Shown piece by piece: positions 43,691 through 51,221 of a stretch of DNA of 64,000 nt. Position 1 is the stretch's first letter. The number at the start of each line of letters is the position of its first letter. The position numbers and the translations under genes were made by a program. The notes below the pieces were generated by a model. That model was not told where the DNA came from, ran no database searches, and saw only the letters and a list, made by a program, of their open reading frames with translations. The DNA is from an uncultured Acetatifactor sp. (lineage in GTDB: Bacteria; Bacillota; Clostridia; Lachnospirales; Lachnospiraceae): the NCBI GenBank assembly GCA_910586485.1, contig CAJUIA010000004.1, positions 1 to 64,000 of the forward strand, read 5' to 3'.

Positions 43691-43703
43691 GTAAGCACTT
43701 ACA
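43690..43703. promoter_or_regulatory. cre-like site (CcpA)
   Basis: TGTAAGCACTTACA fits the cre consensus TGWAANCGNTNWCA at 13 of 14 positions and is a near-perfect palindrome. It begins at the last base of the -10 box, so CcpA binding would block the promoter (catabolite repression). A LacI-family operator is the alternative. Confidence 0.7.
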
Positions 43704-43740
43704 CAGATCGACATTATTTTGAAAGGAGAGGTGTGTTACA

Positions 43741-44601
43741 GTGGAGTTAAGAACAGCAGTATCACCAAGAGATGTGAAGCATTATACCACGGAGCGGCTG
43801 CGGGAGGAATTCCTGATTCAGAACCTGTTCGTGCCCGGCGAAATCAAGCTGGTATACAGTCACATTGACAGGATCATTACCGGGGCGGCAGTGCCCGTAA
43901 CCCCCATTGCGCTTACGGCAGGAGACGAGCTTCGGGCGGAATATTTCTGCCAGAGGCGGGAGCTGGGTGTGATCAATATCGGCGGGCCGGGAACCATTAC
44001 CGTAGACGGAAAGGTGTACAGGGTTGGGTTCAAGGAAGCAATGTACATCGGCATGGGCTCTCAGGAGATTGTTTTTGCCAGTGACGATTCGGCGTGCCCG
44101 GCAAAATTTTATTTAAATTCCGCGCCCGCACACAGGACTTGCCCCACCGTACTCATTAAGCCCGAAGGCGAGCCGGAGGAAGGTGTGGTGATTGTAAAGC
44201 AGGAGAACAAGGTAGAGCTGGGAAGCCTTGAGGATGCAAATCACAGGGTGATCTGCAAATATATTCTTCCCGGCCAGGTTGAAAGCTGTCAGCTGGAGAT
44301 GGGTATGACGAAGCTGGAGCCCGGCAGCGTCTGGAATACCATGCCCTGCCATACTCATGACAGGCGCATGGAGGTCTATCTTTATTTTGAAATGCCGGAG
44401 GATGCCTTTGTGATGCACTACATGGGCGAGCCCAGCGAGACCCGTCACATTGTTATGAGAAACGAGGAAGCGGTAATTTCACCCAGCTGGTCCATTCATT
44501 CCGGCTGCGGCTCCAGAGCTTACACCTTTATCTGGGGCATGGTAGGGGAAAATCAGGACTTCGACGACATGGACGGCGTTGCAATGAAGGATTTAATGTA
44601 A
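43741..44601 (+). CDS. kduI: 5-dehydro-4-deoxy-D-glucuronate isomerase
   Basis: 286 residues from a GTG start (AAAGGAGAG upstream). Cupin-type enzyme; zinc ligands are H204, H206, E211 (PCHTHDRRMEVY) and H253 (SIHSGCG). It converts 4-deoxy-L-threo-5-hexosulose uronate, formed from unsaturated uronates, to 3-deoxy-D-glycero-2,5-hexodiulosonate. It is the first gene of the operon and is followed by the reductase that acts on its product. Confidence 0.96.
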   Translation: MELRTAVSPRDVKHYTTERLREEFLIQNLFVPGEIKLVYSHIDRIITGAAVPVTPIALTAGDELRAEYFCQRRELGVINIGGPGTITVDGKVYRVGFKEAMYIGMGSQEIVFASDDSACPAKFYLNSAPAHRTCPTVLIKPEGEPEEGVVIVKQENKVELGSLEDANHRVICKYILPGQVESCQLEMGMTKLEPGSVWNTMPCHTHDRRMEVYLYFEMPEDAFVMHYMGEPSETRHIVMRNEEAVISPSWSIHSGCGSRAYTFIWGMVGENQDFDDMDGVAMKDLM

Positions 44602-44628
44602 TCAAATAATTTAAAAGGAGAGAATAAC

Positions 44629-45435
44629 ATGGGAAATTTTGTAAACTGCTTTTCACTGGAAGGTAAAGTAGCTCTTGTAACAGGAGCATCTTACGGCATT
44701 GGTTTTGCAATCGCTTCCGCTTACGCCGAGGCAGGCGCTACCATCGTTTTCAACGACATTAAGCAGGAGCTGGTGGACAAGGGCCTGGCGGCATATGCAG
44801 AGAAAGGTATTAAGGCTCATGGTTATGTCTGCGACGTTACCAATGAGGAAGCTGTGAATGCCATGGTGGCACAGATCGAGAAGGAAGTGGGCGTGATTGA
44901 TATTCTGGTAAATAATGCCGGGATTATCAAGAGGATTCCCATGATCGAGATGACTGCAGCGGAATTCAGACAGGTAATCGACGTGGATTTAAATGCACCC
45001 TTCATCGTATCCAAGGCCGTAATTCCTTCCATGATTAAGAAGGGCCACGGCAAGATTATCAACATCTGCTCCATGATGTCCGAGCTGGGCCGTGAGACCG
45101 TTTCCGCATATGCGGCGGCAAAGGGCGGCCTGAAGATGCTGACCAGGAATATCTGCTCCGAGTATGGCCAGTACAATATCCAGTGTAACGGCATCGGCCC
45201 CGGCTATATCGAGACACCTCAGACGGCGCCTCTGCGTGAGATTCAGCCGGACGGCAGCAGGCATCCTTTTGACCAGTTCATCTGTGCAAAGACTCCTGCA
45301 AACAGATGGCTGAAGGCGGAGGAGCTGGCAGGTCCTGCAGTGTTCCTGGCTTCCGATGCTTCCGATGCGGTAAACGGACACATTCTCTATGTGGACGGTG
45401 GTATCCTGGCTTATATCGGAAAGCAGCCTTCATAA
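44629..45435 (+). CDS. kduD: KduD/DhuD-type SDR reductase
   Basis: 268 residues. The NAD(P)-binding loop is VTGASYGIGFAIA (about 18-30), NNAG lies near 95, and the catalytic Ser-Tyr-Lys is in ICSMMSELGRE...SAYAAAKGG. It reduces the 2,5-diketo sugar to 2-keto-3-deoxygluconate. From memory it resembles the reductase (DhuD) next to the RpiB-type isomerase in streptococcal hyaluronate loci more than classical KduD. It is often labelled gluconate 5-dehydrogenase. AAGGAG is upstream. Confidence 0.9.
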   Translation: MGNFVNCFSLEGKVALVTGASYGIGFAIASAYAEAGATIVFNDIKQELVDKGLAAYAEKGIKAHGYVCDVTNEEAVNAMVAQIEKEVGVIDILVNNAGIIKRIPMIEMTAAEFRQVIDVDLNAPFIVSKAVIPSMIKKGHGKIINICSMMSELGRETVSAYAAAKGGLKMLTRNICSEYGQYNIQCNGIGPGYIETPQTAPLREIQPDGSRHPFDQFICAKTPANRWLKAEELAGPAVFLASDASDAVNGHILYVDGGILAYIGKQPS

Positions 45436-45469
45436 ATAAAGGCATTTTCAAATATTGATTTGTATGTGC

Positions 45470-45508
45470 GCCGGAATGCGCAGGAGGGTGTAAGCCTGCG
45501 GCTCCGGC
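45470..45508 (+). other. Strong intercistronic hairpin
   Basis: GCCGGA-atg-CGCAGG pairs with CCTGCG-gc-TCCGGC around a 10-base loop. The hairpin ends one base before the ATGGAGG of the next gene. It lacks a T-run, so it is more likely an mRNA processing or stability element than a terminator. Confidence 0.55.
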
Positions 45509-45520
45509 ATGGAGGAAAAC

Positions 45521-46156
45521 ATGAAAATTGCATTGATTAATGAAAACAGTCAGGCGGCGAAAAACGAGCTGATCTGTGCAACCTTAAAGAAGGTAGTTGA
45601 GCCCATGGGGCATGAGGTGTTTAATTACGGCATGTGCGGCACGGAGGATCCCAATTCCCTGACCTATGTGCAGAACGGTATTTTGGCGGCGGTGCTTTTA
45701 AATTCCGGGGCGGCGGATTATGTAATTACCGGCTGCGGTACCGGAGAAGGGGCAATGCTGGCCTGCAATTCTTTCCCCAAGGTGCTTTGCGGTCATATTG
45801 AATCTCCCCTGGACGCCTACCTGTTTTCGCAGGTAAACGACGGGAACTGTGTGGCCATTCCCTTCGCCGAAAATTTCGGCTGGGGCGGTGAGCTGAATCT
45901 GCAATACATTTTCGAAAAGCTGTTCTGCGCTCCCGGAGGCGGAGGTTATCCTCCCGAAAGGGTGGAGCCTGAGCAGAGAAATAAAAAGATTCTGGACAAG
46001 GTGAAGGAGGTAACTCATACGGATATGGTTACCATCCTGGAGAAGCTTGACCGGGAGCTGGTGAAGGGAGCCCTTTCCGGAGCCAAATTCAAGGAGTATT
46101 TCTTTACAAACTGCAAGTGCGACAAGATTGCGGCGGCGGTAAAGGAATTAGTGTGA
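45521..46156 (+). CDS. RpiB/LacAB-family isomerase, DhuI-like
   Basis: 211 residues from the ATG at 45521 (GGAGG five bases upstream; the ATG at 45509 is part of that site). The start MKIALINENSQA, the GCGTGEGAMLACN loop and NFGWGGELNL match the RpiB-fold isomerase DhuI of streptococcal glycosaminoglycan loci, which does the same reaction as KduI. The operon thus seems to carry two unrelated isomerases for one step. The alternative is a specialised role on another uronate. Confidence 0.85.
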   Translation: MKIALINENSQAAKNELICATLKKVVEPMGHEVFNYGMCGTEDPNSLTYVQNGILAAVLLNSGAADYVITGCGTGEGAMLACNSFPKVLCGHIESPLDAYLFSQVNDGNCVAIPFAENFGWGGELNLQYIFEKLFCAPGGGGYPPERVEPEQRNKKILDKVKEVTHTDMVTILEKLDRELVKGALSGAKFKEYFFTNCKCDKIAAAVKELV

Positions 46157-46278
46157 AGGGAATGAAGATTTTCTAAGCGATTCTTCCTGTATGCGTTCAG
46201 GCTGTGTCCGCGTGGTTTTACGCAGGCTGAGCGGAAATGATAATTGGAGAATAAAGACCGCGCAGAAATGAGGATAAT

Positions 46279-47238
46279 ATGGATGCAGTATTAGAGCAGA
46301 TCAGTAAGATCGGCATTGTTCCTGTTGTAAAGATCGACAGGGAGGAGGATGCCCTGCCTCTGGCAAAGGCCTTGTGTGCAGGCGGCCTTCCCTGTGCAGA
46401 GGTTACCTTCCGTACCGGTGCGGCAGCAGGCGCCATTAAAATTATGACGGAGAATTTCCCCGATATGTGCGTGGGCGCAGGAACCGTTCTCAATGCGGAG
46501 CAGGTGGATGCGGCGGTGGCTGCGGGGGCAAAATTTATCGTCAGTCCGGGCTTAAATCCTAAGACGGTAAAGTATTGTATTGATAAGGGTGTGCCCATTA
46601 CGCCCGGTACTTCCAGCCCCTCGGACATCGAGCAGGCGATTGAATTCGGTCTTGAGGTGGTAAAGTTCTTCCCGGCGGAGCAGTCCGGCGGACTGGCAAA
46701 GATCAAGGCTATGGCAGCGCCTTATGTAAATATGAAATTTATGCCTACGGGCGGCGTGAATGCAAAGAATCTGACCTCTTATCTGGATTTCCCCAAGATC
46801 ATTGCCTGCGGCGGCTCCTGGATGGTGCCGGGGGATCTGATCAATGAGGGCGCATGGGACAAGATTGAGGCGCTGACCAGAGAAGCGGTACAGACCATGC
46901 TGGGCTTTGAACTGGCGCATGTGGGCATTAATGCGGAAAACGAGGAAGAAGCCATGAAGGCGGCAAATCGCTTTGCCTTCCTGTTTGGTATGCCTGCCAA
47001 GGCAGGTAACAGCTCTGTTTTTGCAGGAACAGCGGTAGAGGTAATGAAGACACCCTTCAAGGGAAAGAACGGGCATATTGCCATTCGTACAAATTACATT
47101 GAGCGTGCCGTGAATTATATGACTACCGTTCTGGGCGTGGAATTTGAAGAGCCCAAGAAGGATGACAAGGGCAAGTATAAGGCAATCTATCTGAAGGAAG
47201 AGGTAGGCGGATTCGCAGTACATCTGGTGCAGAAGTAA
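46279..47238 (+). CDS. eda: KDPG/KHG aldolase with C-terminal VOC-like domain
   Basis: 319 residues. The aldolase part (1-205) has E41 and R45 in EVTFRT, and the Schiff-base K129 in VVKFFPAEQSGG. It splits 2-keto-3-deoxy-6-phosphogluconate into pyruvate and glyceraldehyde-3-phosphate. Residues about 210-319 form an extra domain with VOC/glyoxalase-like strands (LAHVGINAENEEEA...GHIAIRTNYIERAVNYM). Plain Eda proteins end near 210. The role of the tail is unknown. GAGG lies upstream. Confidence 0.93.
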   Translation: MDAVLEQISKIGIVPVVKIDREEDALPLAKALCAGGLPCAEVTFRTGAAAGAIKIMTENFPDMCVGAGTVLNAEQVDAAVAAGAKFIVSPGLNPKTVKYCIDKGVPITPGTSSPSDIEQAIEFGLEVVKFFPAEQSGGLAKIKAMAAPYVNMKFMPTGGVNAKNLTSYLDFPKIIACGGSWMVPGDLINEGAWDKIEALTREAVQTMLGFELAHVGINAENEEEAMKAANRFAFLFGMPAKAGNSSVFAGTAVEVMKTPFKGKNGHIAIRTNYIERAVNYMTTVLGVEFEEPKKDDKGKYKAIYLKEEVGGFAVHLVQK

Positions 47239-47255
47239 GGTTTGCGGAGTCTGAA

Positions 47256-47277
47256 GGAGAGGTGCGGAATCCTCTCC
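47256..47277 (+). other. Intercistronic hairpin between eda and kdgK
   Basis: GGAGAGG-tgcggaat-CCTCTCC, a 7-bp perfect stem with no T-run, 18 bases after the eda stop. It is a possible mRNA stability element like the one before the DhuI-like gene. Confidence 0.4.
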
Positions 47278-47330
47278 GGCAAGGAAAATGATAAATTGAG
47301 GACGAAAAAAGAAAAGGGGAATTTAGAGAA

Positions 47331-48362
47331 ATGGCAAAAGTAATAACGATGGGTGAGATCATGCTGAGACTGTCCACCCCTAATTTTGAGAAGTTTATTC
47401 AGGCTGATGAGTTTGACATCAACTATGGCGGCGGAGAGGCAAATGTAGCAGTGTCTTTGGCAAATTACGGGCATGATGCAGAGTTCGTCACTGCCGTTCC
47501 GGCTAACGAGATCGGTGAGTGCGCAGTGGCGGCTTTAAGAAAGTATAATGTGGGTACAAAGCATATTGCAAAGTGCGGAGAGAGACTGGGTATTTATTTC
47601 CTGGAGAGCGGTTCTTCCATGAGACCCTCCAAGGTGGTTTATGACAGGGCGCATTCCTCCATCTCCACGGCTACCGCTGCAGATTTTGACTTTGACGAGA
47701 TTTTCAAGGATGCGGACTGGTTCCACTTTACAGGGATCACTCCCGCTGTCTCTGACGCGGCAGCAGTGCTGACAGAAGAGGCTCTGAAAGCGGCAAAGAA
47801 GCATGGGGTAAAGGTTTCCGTGGATTTGAACTTCCGCAAGAAGCTGTGGAGCTCTGAGAAGGCACAGAAGGTTATGAAGAATCTGATGCAGTATGTGGAT
47901 GTGTGCATCGGCAACGAAGAGGACGCAGAGCTGGTTTTGGGATATAAGCCCGGCAAAACCGACGTTACCAGCGGGGATCTGGAGCTGGCAGGCTATAAGT
48001 CCATTTTTGAGCAGATGGTGGCAGATTATAACTTTGAGTACTGCATTTCTTCCCTGCGTGTGAGCCACTCTGCTTCCGACAACGGCTGGTCCGCATGTAT
48101 TTACTCACGGGATACCAAAGAGTTTTATCATTCCAAGGAGTACAGTATCCATCCCATTGTTGACCGTGTAGGCGGCGGGGATTCCTTTGCCGGCGGCGTG
48201 ATCTGTGGAATGCTGGATGGTAAGAATTTCAAGGACGCTCTGGAATTTGGCGTGGCGGCTTCCGCTTTGAAGCACACCATCCCCGGCGACTTTAACCTGG
48301 TTTCCAGAAAAGAGGTTGAAACGCTTGCAGGCGGCGACGCATCCGGGCGGGTACAGCGGTAA
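47331..48362 (+). CDS. kdgK: 2-keto-3-deoxygluconate kinase
   Basis: 343 residues, PfkB family. The N-terminal GGGEANVAVSLANYG and the C-terminal DRVGGGDSFAGG (catalytic Asp) are diagnostic. It phosphorylates KDG to KDPG, the substrate of the adjacent aldolase. It is the last gene of the operon, ending about 40 bases before the tRNA promoter. Confidence 0.94.
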   Translation: MAKVITMGEIMLRLSTPNFEKFIQADEFDINYGGGEANVAVSLANYGHDAEFVTAVPANEIGECAVAALRKYNVGTKHIAKCGERLGIYFLESGSSMRPSKVVYDRAHSSISTATAADFDFDEIFKDADWFHFTGITPAVSDAAAVLTEEALKAAKKHGVKVSVDLNFRKKLWSSEKAQKVMKNLMQYVDVCIGNEEDAELVLGYKPGKTDVTSGDLELAGYKSIFEQMVADYNFEYCISSLRVSHSASDNGWSACIYSRDTKEFYHSKEYSIHPIVDRVGGGDSFAGGVICGMLDGKNFKDALEFGVAASALKHTIPGDFNLVSRKEVETLAGGDASGRVQR

Positions 48363-48401
48363 CATGACCGGACTGTTATGTAATATGCCATAAAAAAGAG
48401 G

Positions 48402-48430
48402 TTGACTTTTCGGAAGAGTAATGCTAAGAT
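48402..48430 (+). promoter_or_regulatory. Promoter of tRNA-Leu
   Basis: TTGACT (48402-48407), a 17-base spacer and TAAGAT (48425-48430), 30 bases before the tRNA 5' end. Confidence 0.75.
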
Positions 48431-48459
48431 GATACTTGCGCAGTACATATGCTGTGTAT

Positions 48460-48543
48460 GCGGAAGTGTCGGAACTGGCAGACGAGCAAGACTAAGGATC
48501 TTGTGATAGCAATATCGTGTGGGTTCAAGTCCCATCTTCCGCA
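48460..48543 (+). tRNA. tRNA-Leu(AAG)
   Basis: 84 nt. Acceptor arms GCGGAAG / CTTCCGC pair fully. The anticodon stem CAAGA / TCTTG encloses the loop CTAAGGA, giving anticodon AAG (codon CUU). A long variable arm (TGATAGCAATATCG) marks a class II tRNA, and the T arm is TGGGTTCAAGTCCCA. The CCA end is not encoded. A34 on tRNA-Leu is uncommon in bacteria, where GAG is usual. Confidence 0.95.
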
Positions 48544-48549
48544 TTTGTT

Positions 48550-48592
48550 GGCGCGAAGCAGAACACAGGTTGTTTATGCTTCGCGCCATTTT
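48550..48592 (+). terminator. Terminator after tRNA-Leu
   Basis: Perfect 11-bp stem GGCGCGAAGCA / TGCTTCGCGCC (48550-48560, 48577-48587), then ATTTTG. It lies six bases after the tRNA. Confidence 0.8.
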
Positions 48593-48603
48593 GTACAGTT
48601 TAT

Positions 48604-48649
48604 GGCGTGAAATCAAACCGGAATGGTTTTGGTTTCGCGCCGTTTTGGT
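48604..48649 (+). terminator. Second, degenerate terminator copy
   Basis: GGCGTGAAA...AAACC and GGTTTCGCGCCGTTTT form an imperfect hairpin that shares GGCGnGAA/TTCGCGCC arms with the terminator 50 bases upstream. It looks like a duplicated and diverged copy. Confidence 0.5.
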
Positions 48650-48704
48650 TGTGTGCCCTGGATGCGCTTTAACGGGGAAGTATGTTTTGCAGGGAGGTGA
48701 CGGA

Positions 48705-49808
48705 ATGCCCGAAAAAAGAGTGTATGAAATTATGCACATGGATAGAAGAGTTGCGAAGATTAACGCTTCCGGACAATGTAAGATATATGATCAGTCATTT
48801 ATGCCCTGTAATTTATATTTGGAAGAGGCGGAAGAGATTGAGGCTCTGGTTAATAATATTACCAATTTCAATTATTGGTGTGCAACAAGAGTCCTTACGT
48901 TAGACAGAAAGTATGCAAAAGAGATCTTGAACAGTATAGGAATGCTGCAGGCAGTGACGGATAGGGAAAGAGCCCAAATCGCGTTATCCTATAGATGCGC
49001 TTCGCTGACGGATGTCTTTTGGGTAAAGCTTGAAAAGGAAAAGATTTCATTCAGGGATGTTAATTTGTACGAAAATCATTTGGATAATACTTTTATTGAT
49101 ATTGCGTTGAGAGGAAAGCAGTATACGGTTCAAAACGATTGTCTGGCGAGAGACCTGTCAACAAATGGCTGTTTTCCAAAAGCCTGGCAGAGAATGGAGG
49201 CTGGTTTCAGATTATTAAAGGGCGGGGGCGCAGATGCAGTCGAGAGAGAGCTTCTTGCCAGCCGGATCTGCAGATGTTTTGCCGTTTCACAGGTGTTATA
49301 CGAAAGAGATTATTTTGATGGAGAAAAAGTCAGCGTCAGCAGTAATATTACCTCAAAGGAGTATTCCATTGTTTCGATGGAGGCATTTGAGATATATGCA
49401 GTGAATCATGGCATAAACACCGAAAAGTTTATTCTTTCTCTGGATCAATATAATTATTATATGATGAATATTGTGGATTACCTGATCGGAAATACAGACA
49501 GACATTGGGGAAACTGGGGGATATTGGTCCGTAATTCCAATAATAAGCCGGTGAGATTACACGATCTGATGGATTTTAACCAGGCATTTCATACGTATGA
49601 TGATGTTGAAGGCGCCAACTGTCAGACTATGTTTGGAGAGCATATTAATCAAAAGGAGGCCGCAATCAGGTCCGTTGAAAAAGTCGGTTTAAATCAGATC
49701 AAAGAAATAAACAAAGCAGATTTTGTGGAATTGCCGCAGTATTATGATATGTTTTGCAAAAGGCTGAAATTATTAAAATCTGTTGGCGGTGCAGCAGATG
49801 GAAAATGA
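48705..49808 (+). CDS. HipA-like protein kinase
   Basis: 367 residues from the ATG at 48705 (GGGAGG upstream); longer in-frame extensions run back into the tRNA. The catalytic loop DYLIGNTDRHWGNWG (Asp, His, Asn of HipA-type kinases) and the metal-binding LHDLMDFNQAF are clear near 260-300. The N-terminal 60 residues are a small domain in place of the usual HipA N-subdomain. HipA toxins phosphorylate tRNA synthetases or ribosomal factors. No HipB-like partner is adjacent. The gene is AT-richer than its neighbours and starts at a tRNA, a common integration spot. Confidence 0.8.
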   Translation: MPEKRVYEIMHMDRRVAKINASGQCKIYDQSFMPCNLYLEEAEEIEALVNNITNFNYWCATRVLTLDRKYAKEILNSIGMLQAVTDRERAQIALSYRCASLTDVFWVKLEKEKISFRDVNLYENHLDNTFIDIALRGKQYTVQNDCLARDLSTNGCFPKAWQRMEAGFRLLKGGGADAVERELLASRICRCFAVSQVLYERDYFDGEKVSVSSNITSKEYSIVSMEAFEIYAVNHGINTEKFILSLDQYNYYMMNIVDYLIGNTDRHWGNWGILVRNSNNKPVRLHDLMDFNQAFHTYDDVEGANCQTMFGEHINQKEAAIRSVEKVGLNQIKEINKADFVELPQYYDMFCKRLKLLKSVGGAADGK

Positions 49809-49941
49809 GAAATTATATCAGATGGATTTTTCAAAGGTTTATCATTTGCTTGTCAGCAAAGCGGAGAAGAAGGGGCGGACAAGACAGGAGGTTGACGAGC
49901 TTGCCAAAGGGAAGGCTATGGAAAAAATACTTCGCAGATAA
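49798..49941 (+). pseudogene. DUF2200 gene with internal deletion
   Basis: 47 codons. The first 33 (DFSKVYHLLVSKAEKKGRTR, then QEVD) match the start of DUF2200 proteins, and the last 14 (ELAKGKAMEKILRR) match their C terminus. The roughly 70 residues between are missing, joined in frame at the sequence GTTGACGAGC. It overlaps the HipA-like stop by 11 bases. It probably arose by deletion between short repeats (..VD.. / ..IDEL..). It is unlikely to be functional unless the peptide is used. Confidence 0.6.
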
Positions 49942-49980
49942 AATGGGATGAGGAATTTCAGTGGGGAGGCGACAGGCACA

Positions 49981-50493
49981 ATGTTAATGGAAACAAAAGA
50001 TCTTATATTGAAAAAGGCTGTATATGAGGATTGGAAATCTATATATCATAATGTCTGGTCCAGGCCGGAGACGGCAAAGTATATGCAGTGGAAGGTGACA
50101 ACTGACGAAGAGGGGGCCAGGGAACGAATTCAGAAAACCATTGCTTGGCAGGAAAACCATGACGCCTGGCTGGTATACGAGAAGAAGAGCGGCCAGGCCA
50201 TCGGCTTTACGGGAATCGTGGAGACCCGGCCACATATTTATGAAGAGACTGGCATTGCACTAGGACCGGAGTATGTTGGAAAGGGATATGGGAAACAGAT
50301 TCTGCGGTTGCTGATGGAGTATTGCATCTCTTTGGGCGGGGTGGAATTTCAGTACTCAACATGGTCAGGCAATCTTGCATCAAAAGCACTGGCGGCATCG
50401 GCCGGATTTGTTTATCAATATTCGGAGGAAAAAAGAGATCCACGCAATGGAGAGCCCTACGAATTGGAGCATTATAAGAAGGATTTGAGATGA
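49981..50493 (+). CDS. GNAT family N-acetyltransferase
   Basis: 170 residues from the ATG at 49981. Acetyl-CoA loop GPEYVGKGYGKQILRLLMEY (about 92-111) and a RimJ-like C terminus. GGGGAGG is 11 bases upstream. The acceptor is unknown. The neighbours are accessory genes. Confidence 0.88.
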   Translation: MLMETKDLILKKAVYEDWKSIYHNVWSRPETAKYMQWKVTTDEEGARERIQKTIAWQENHDAWLVYEKKSGQAIGFTGIVETRPHIYEETGIALGPEYVGKGYGKQILRLLMEYCISLGGVEFQYSTWSGNLASKALAASAGFVYQYSEEKRDPRNGEPYELEHYKKDLR

Positions 50494-50511
50494 TAAAACA
50501 GATTTCACTTA

Positions 50512-50540
50512 TTGTATTTTTACAGGTGATTGTGTATAAT
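50512..50540 (+). promoter_or_regulatory. Promoter of the 50.6-kb unknown gene
   Basis: TTGTAT (50512-50517), a 17-base spacer and a perfect TATAAT (50535-50540). Confidence 0.7.
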
Positions 50541-50564
50541 GAAATAAACAGACAGTAAGGCAAA

Positions 50565-50642
50565 TTGTCGGAATATATCAGACAGTATGATCTTAAAGAG
50601 GCTGCGAAACAGTTTTTCCAACTGAAAGAAAGCGGGGTGTAG
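50565..50642 (+). CDS. 25-residue leader or remnant ORF
   Basis: TTG after AAGG opens a frame reading LSEYIRQYDLKEAAKQFFQL and five more residues, ending two bases before the next ATG. It is amphipathic and helical. It could be a coupled leader ORF or the tail of a lost gene. Confidence 0.3.
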   Translation: MSEYIRQYDLKEAAKQFFQLKESGV

Positions 50643-50644
50643 CT

Positions 50645-51061
50645 ATGGCAAAGGATACTCGTCTGATTAACATATATCTTAAAATATACCATAAAAAAGT
50701 GCTGACCATGGACGATCTTGCCTATCTGGCCAAGTATGATCCGGAGTGCTTTGAAAAAACCTGCAAAAATGTTGTCTACAATGTTCCCAAGGCAAAGCCC
50801 ATCATGGAGCCGGAGAAAGGAAAAGCTGTAAAGTCCGAGCCGGTGCCGGCGCGTTCTGAGTGGCAGACAATAGAAAAAGTGTTATACAATTTAAAGCGTT
50901 TGGAGGCAAACGATTATCCTGTGGCGGATATTGATGCAGATCAGGTGAAAAACCTGCTGGGAAATCTGTATATGGAGCTGCTGTTCCCCCATAACGATCA
51001 ATATGCTTTTGTAGACGCGGGGGAATACGGCGAGACCTCCGTGTTTGACAAAAGGGCATAA
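50645..51061 (+). CDS. Unknown protein
   Basis: 138 residues, soluble, no family recognised. The N-terminal half is basic and helical (LINIYLKIYHKKVLTMDDLAYLAKYDPECF), the middle is proline-rich (KAKPIMEPEKGKAVKSEP), and the C-terminal part is acidic (LGNLYMELLFPHNDQYAFVD). It follows its own promoter and precedes the YHGS gene by 160 bases. A partner relation with that gene is possible but not shown. Confidence 0.6.
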   Translation: MAKDTRLINIYLKIYHKKVLTMDDLAYLAKYDPECFEKTCKNVVYNVPKAKPIMEPEKGKAVKSEPVPARSEWQTIEKVLYNLKRLEANDYPVADIDADQVKNLLGNLYMELLFPHNDQYAFVDAGEYGETSVFDKRA

Positions 51062-51124
51062 AAGTCAGGACAGTAAACCTTTTGCTCCTGTGAGCAGTCA
51101 ATACTCGTAAGGTAATTGACCGAC

Positions 51125-51200
51125 AGTGCCGGAAATTCTCAAATTATGAGAAATCTTCGCATAGGGTTGAGATTCCTCGAAGCGGAAGCATGAGGGTTAA
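51125..51200. repeat. Structured intergenic element D
   Basis: Contains the hairpin TTCTCA-aatta-TGAGAA and the end block GATTCC-tcgaa-GCGGAA-g-CATGAGGG. The end block is nearly the same as the end of element C (GATTCC-gcaga-GCGGAA-t-CATGGGAG). Pairing is less complete than in C. It fills the gap between two unknown genes. Confidence 0.45.
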
Positions 51201-51221
51201 GATCATTTGGAGGGAGATTGC

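Noticed and set aside
46552..47223. Minus-strand ORF of 223 codons opposite eda
   Set aside because: Shadow of the aldolase coding strand; no ribosome site and no family match.
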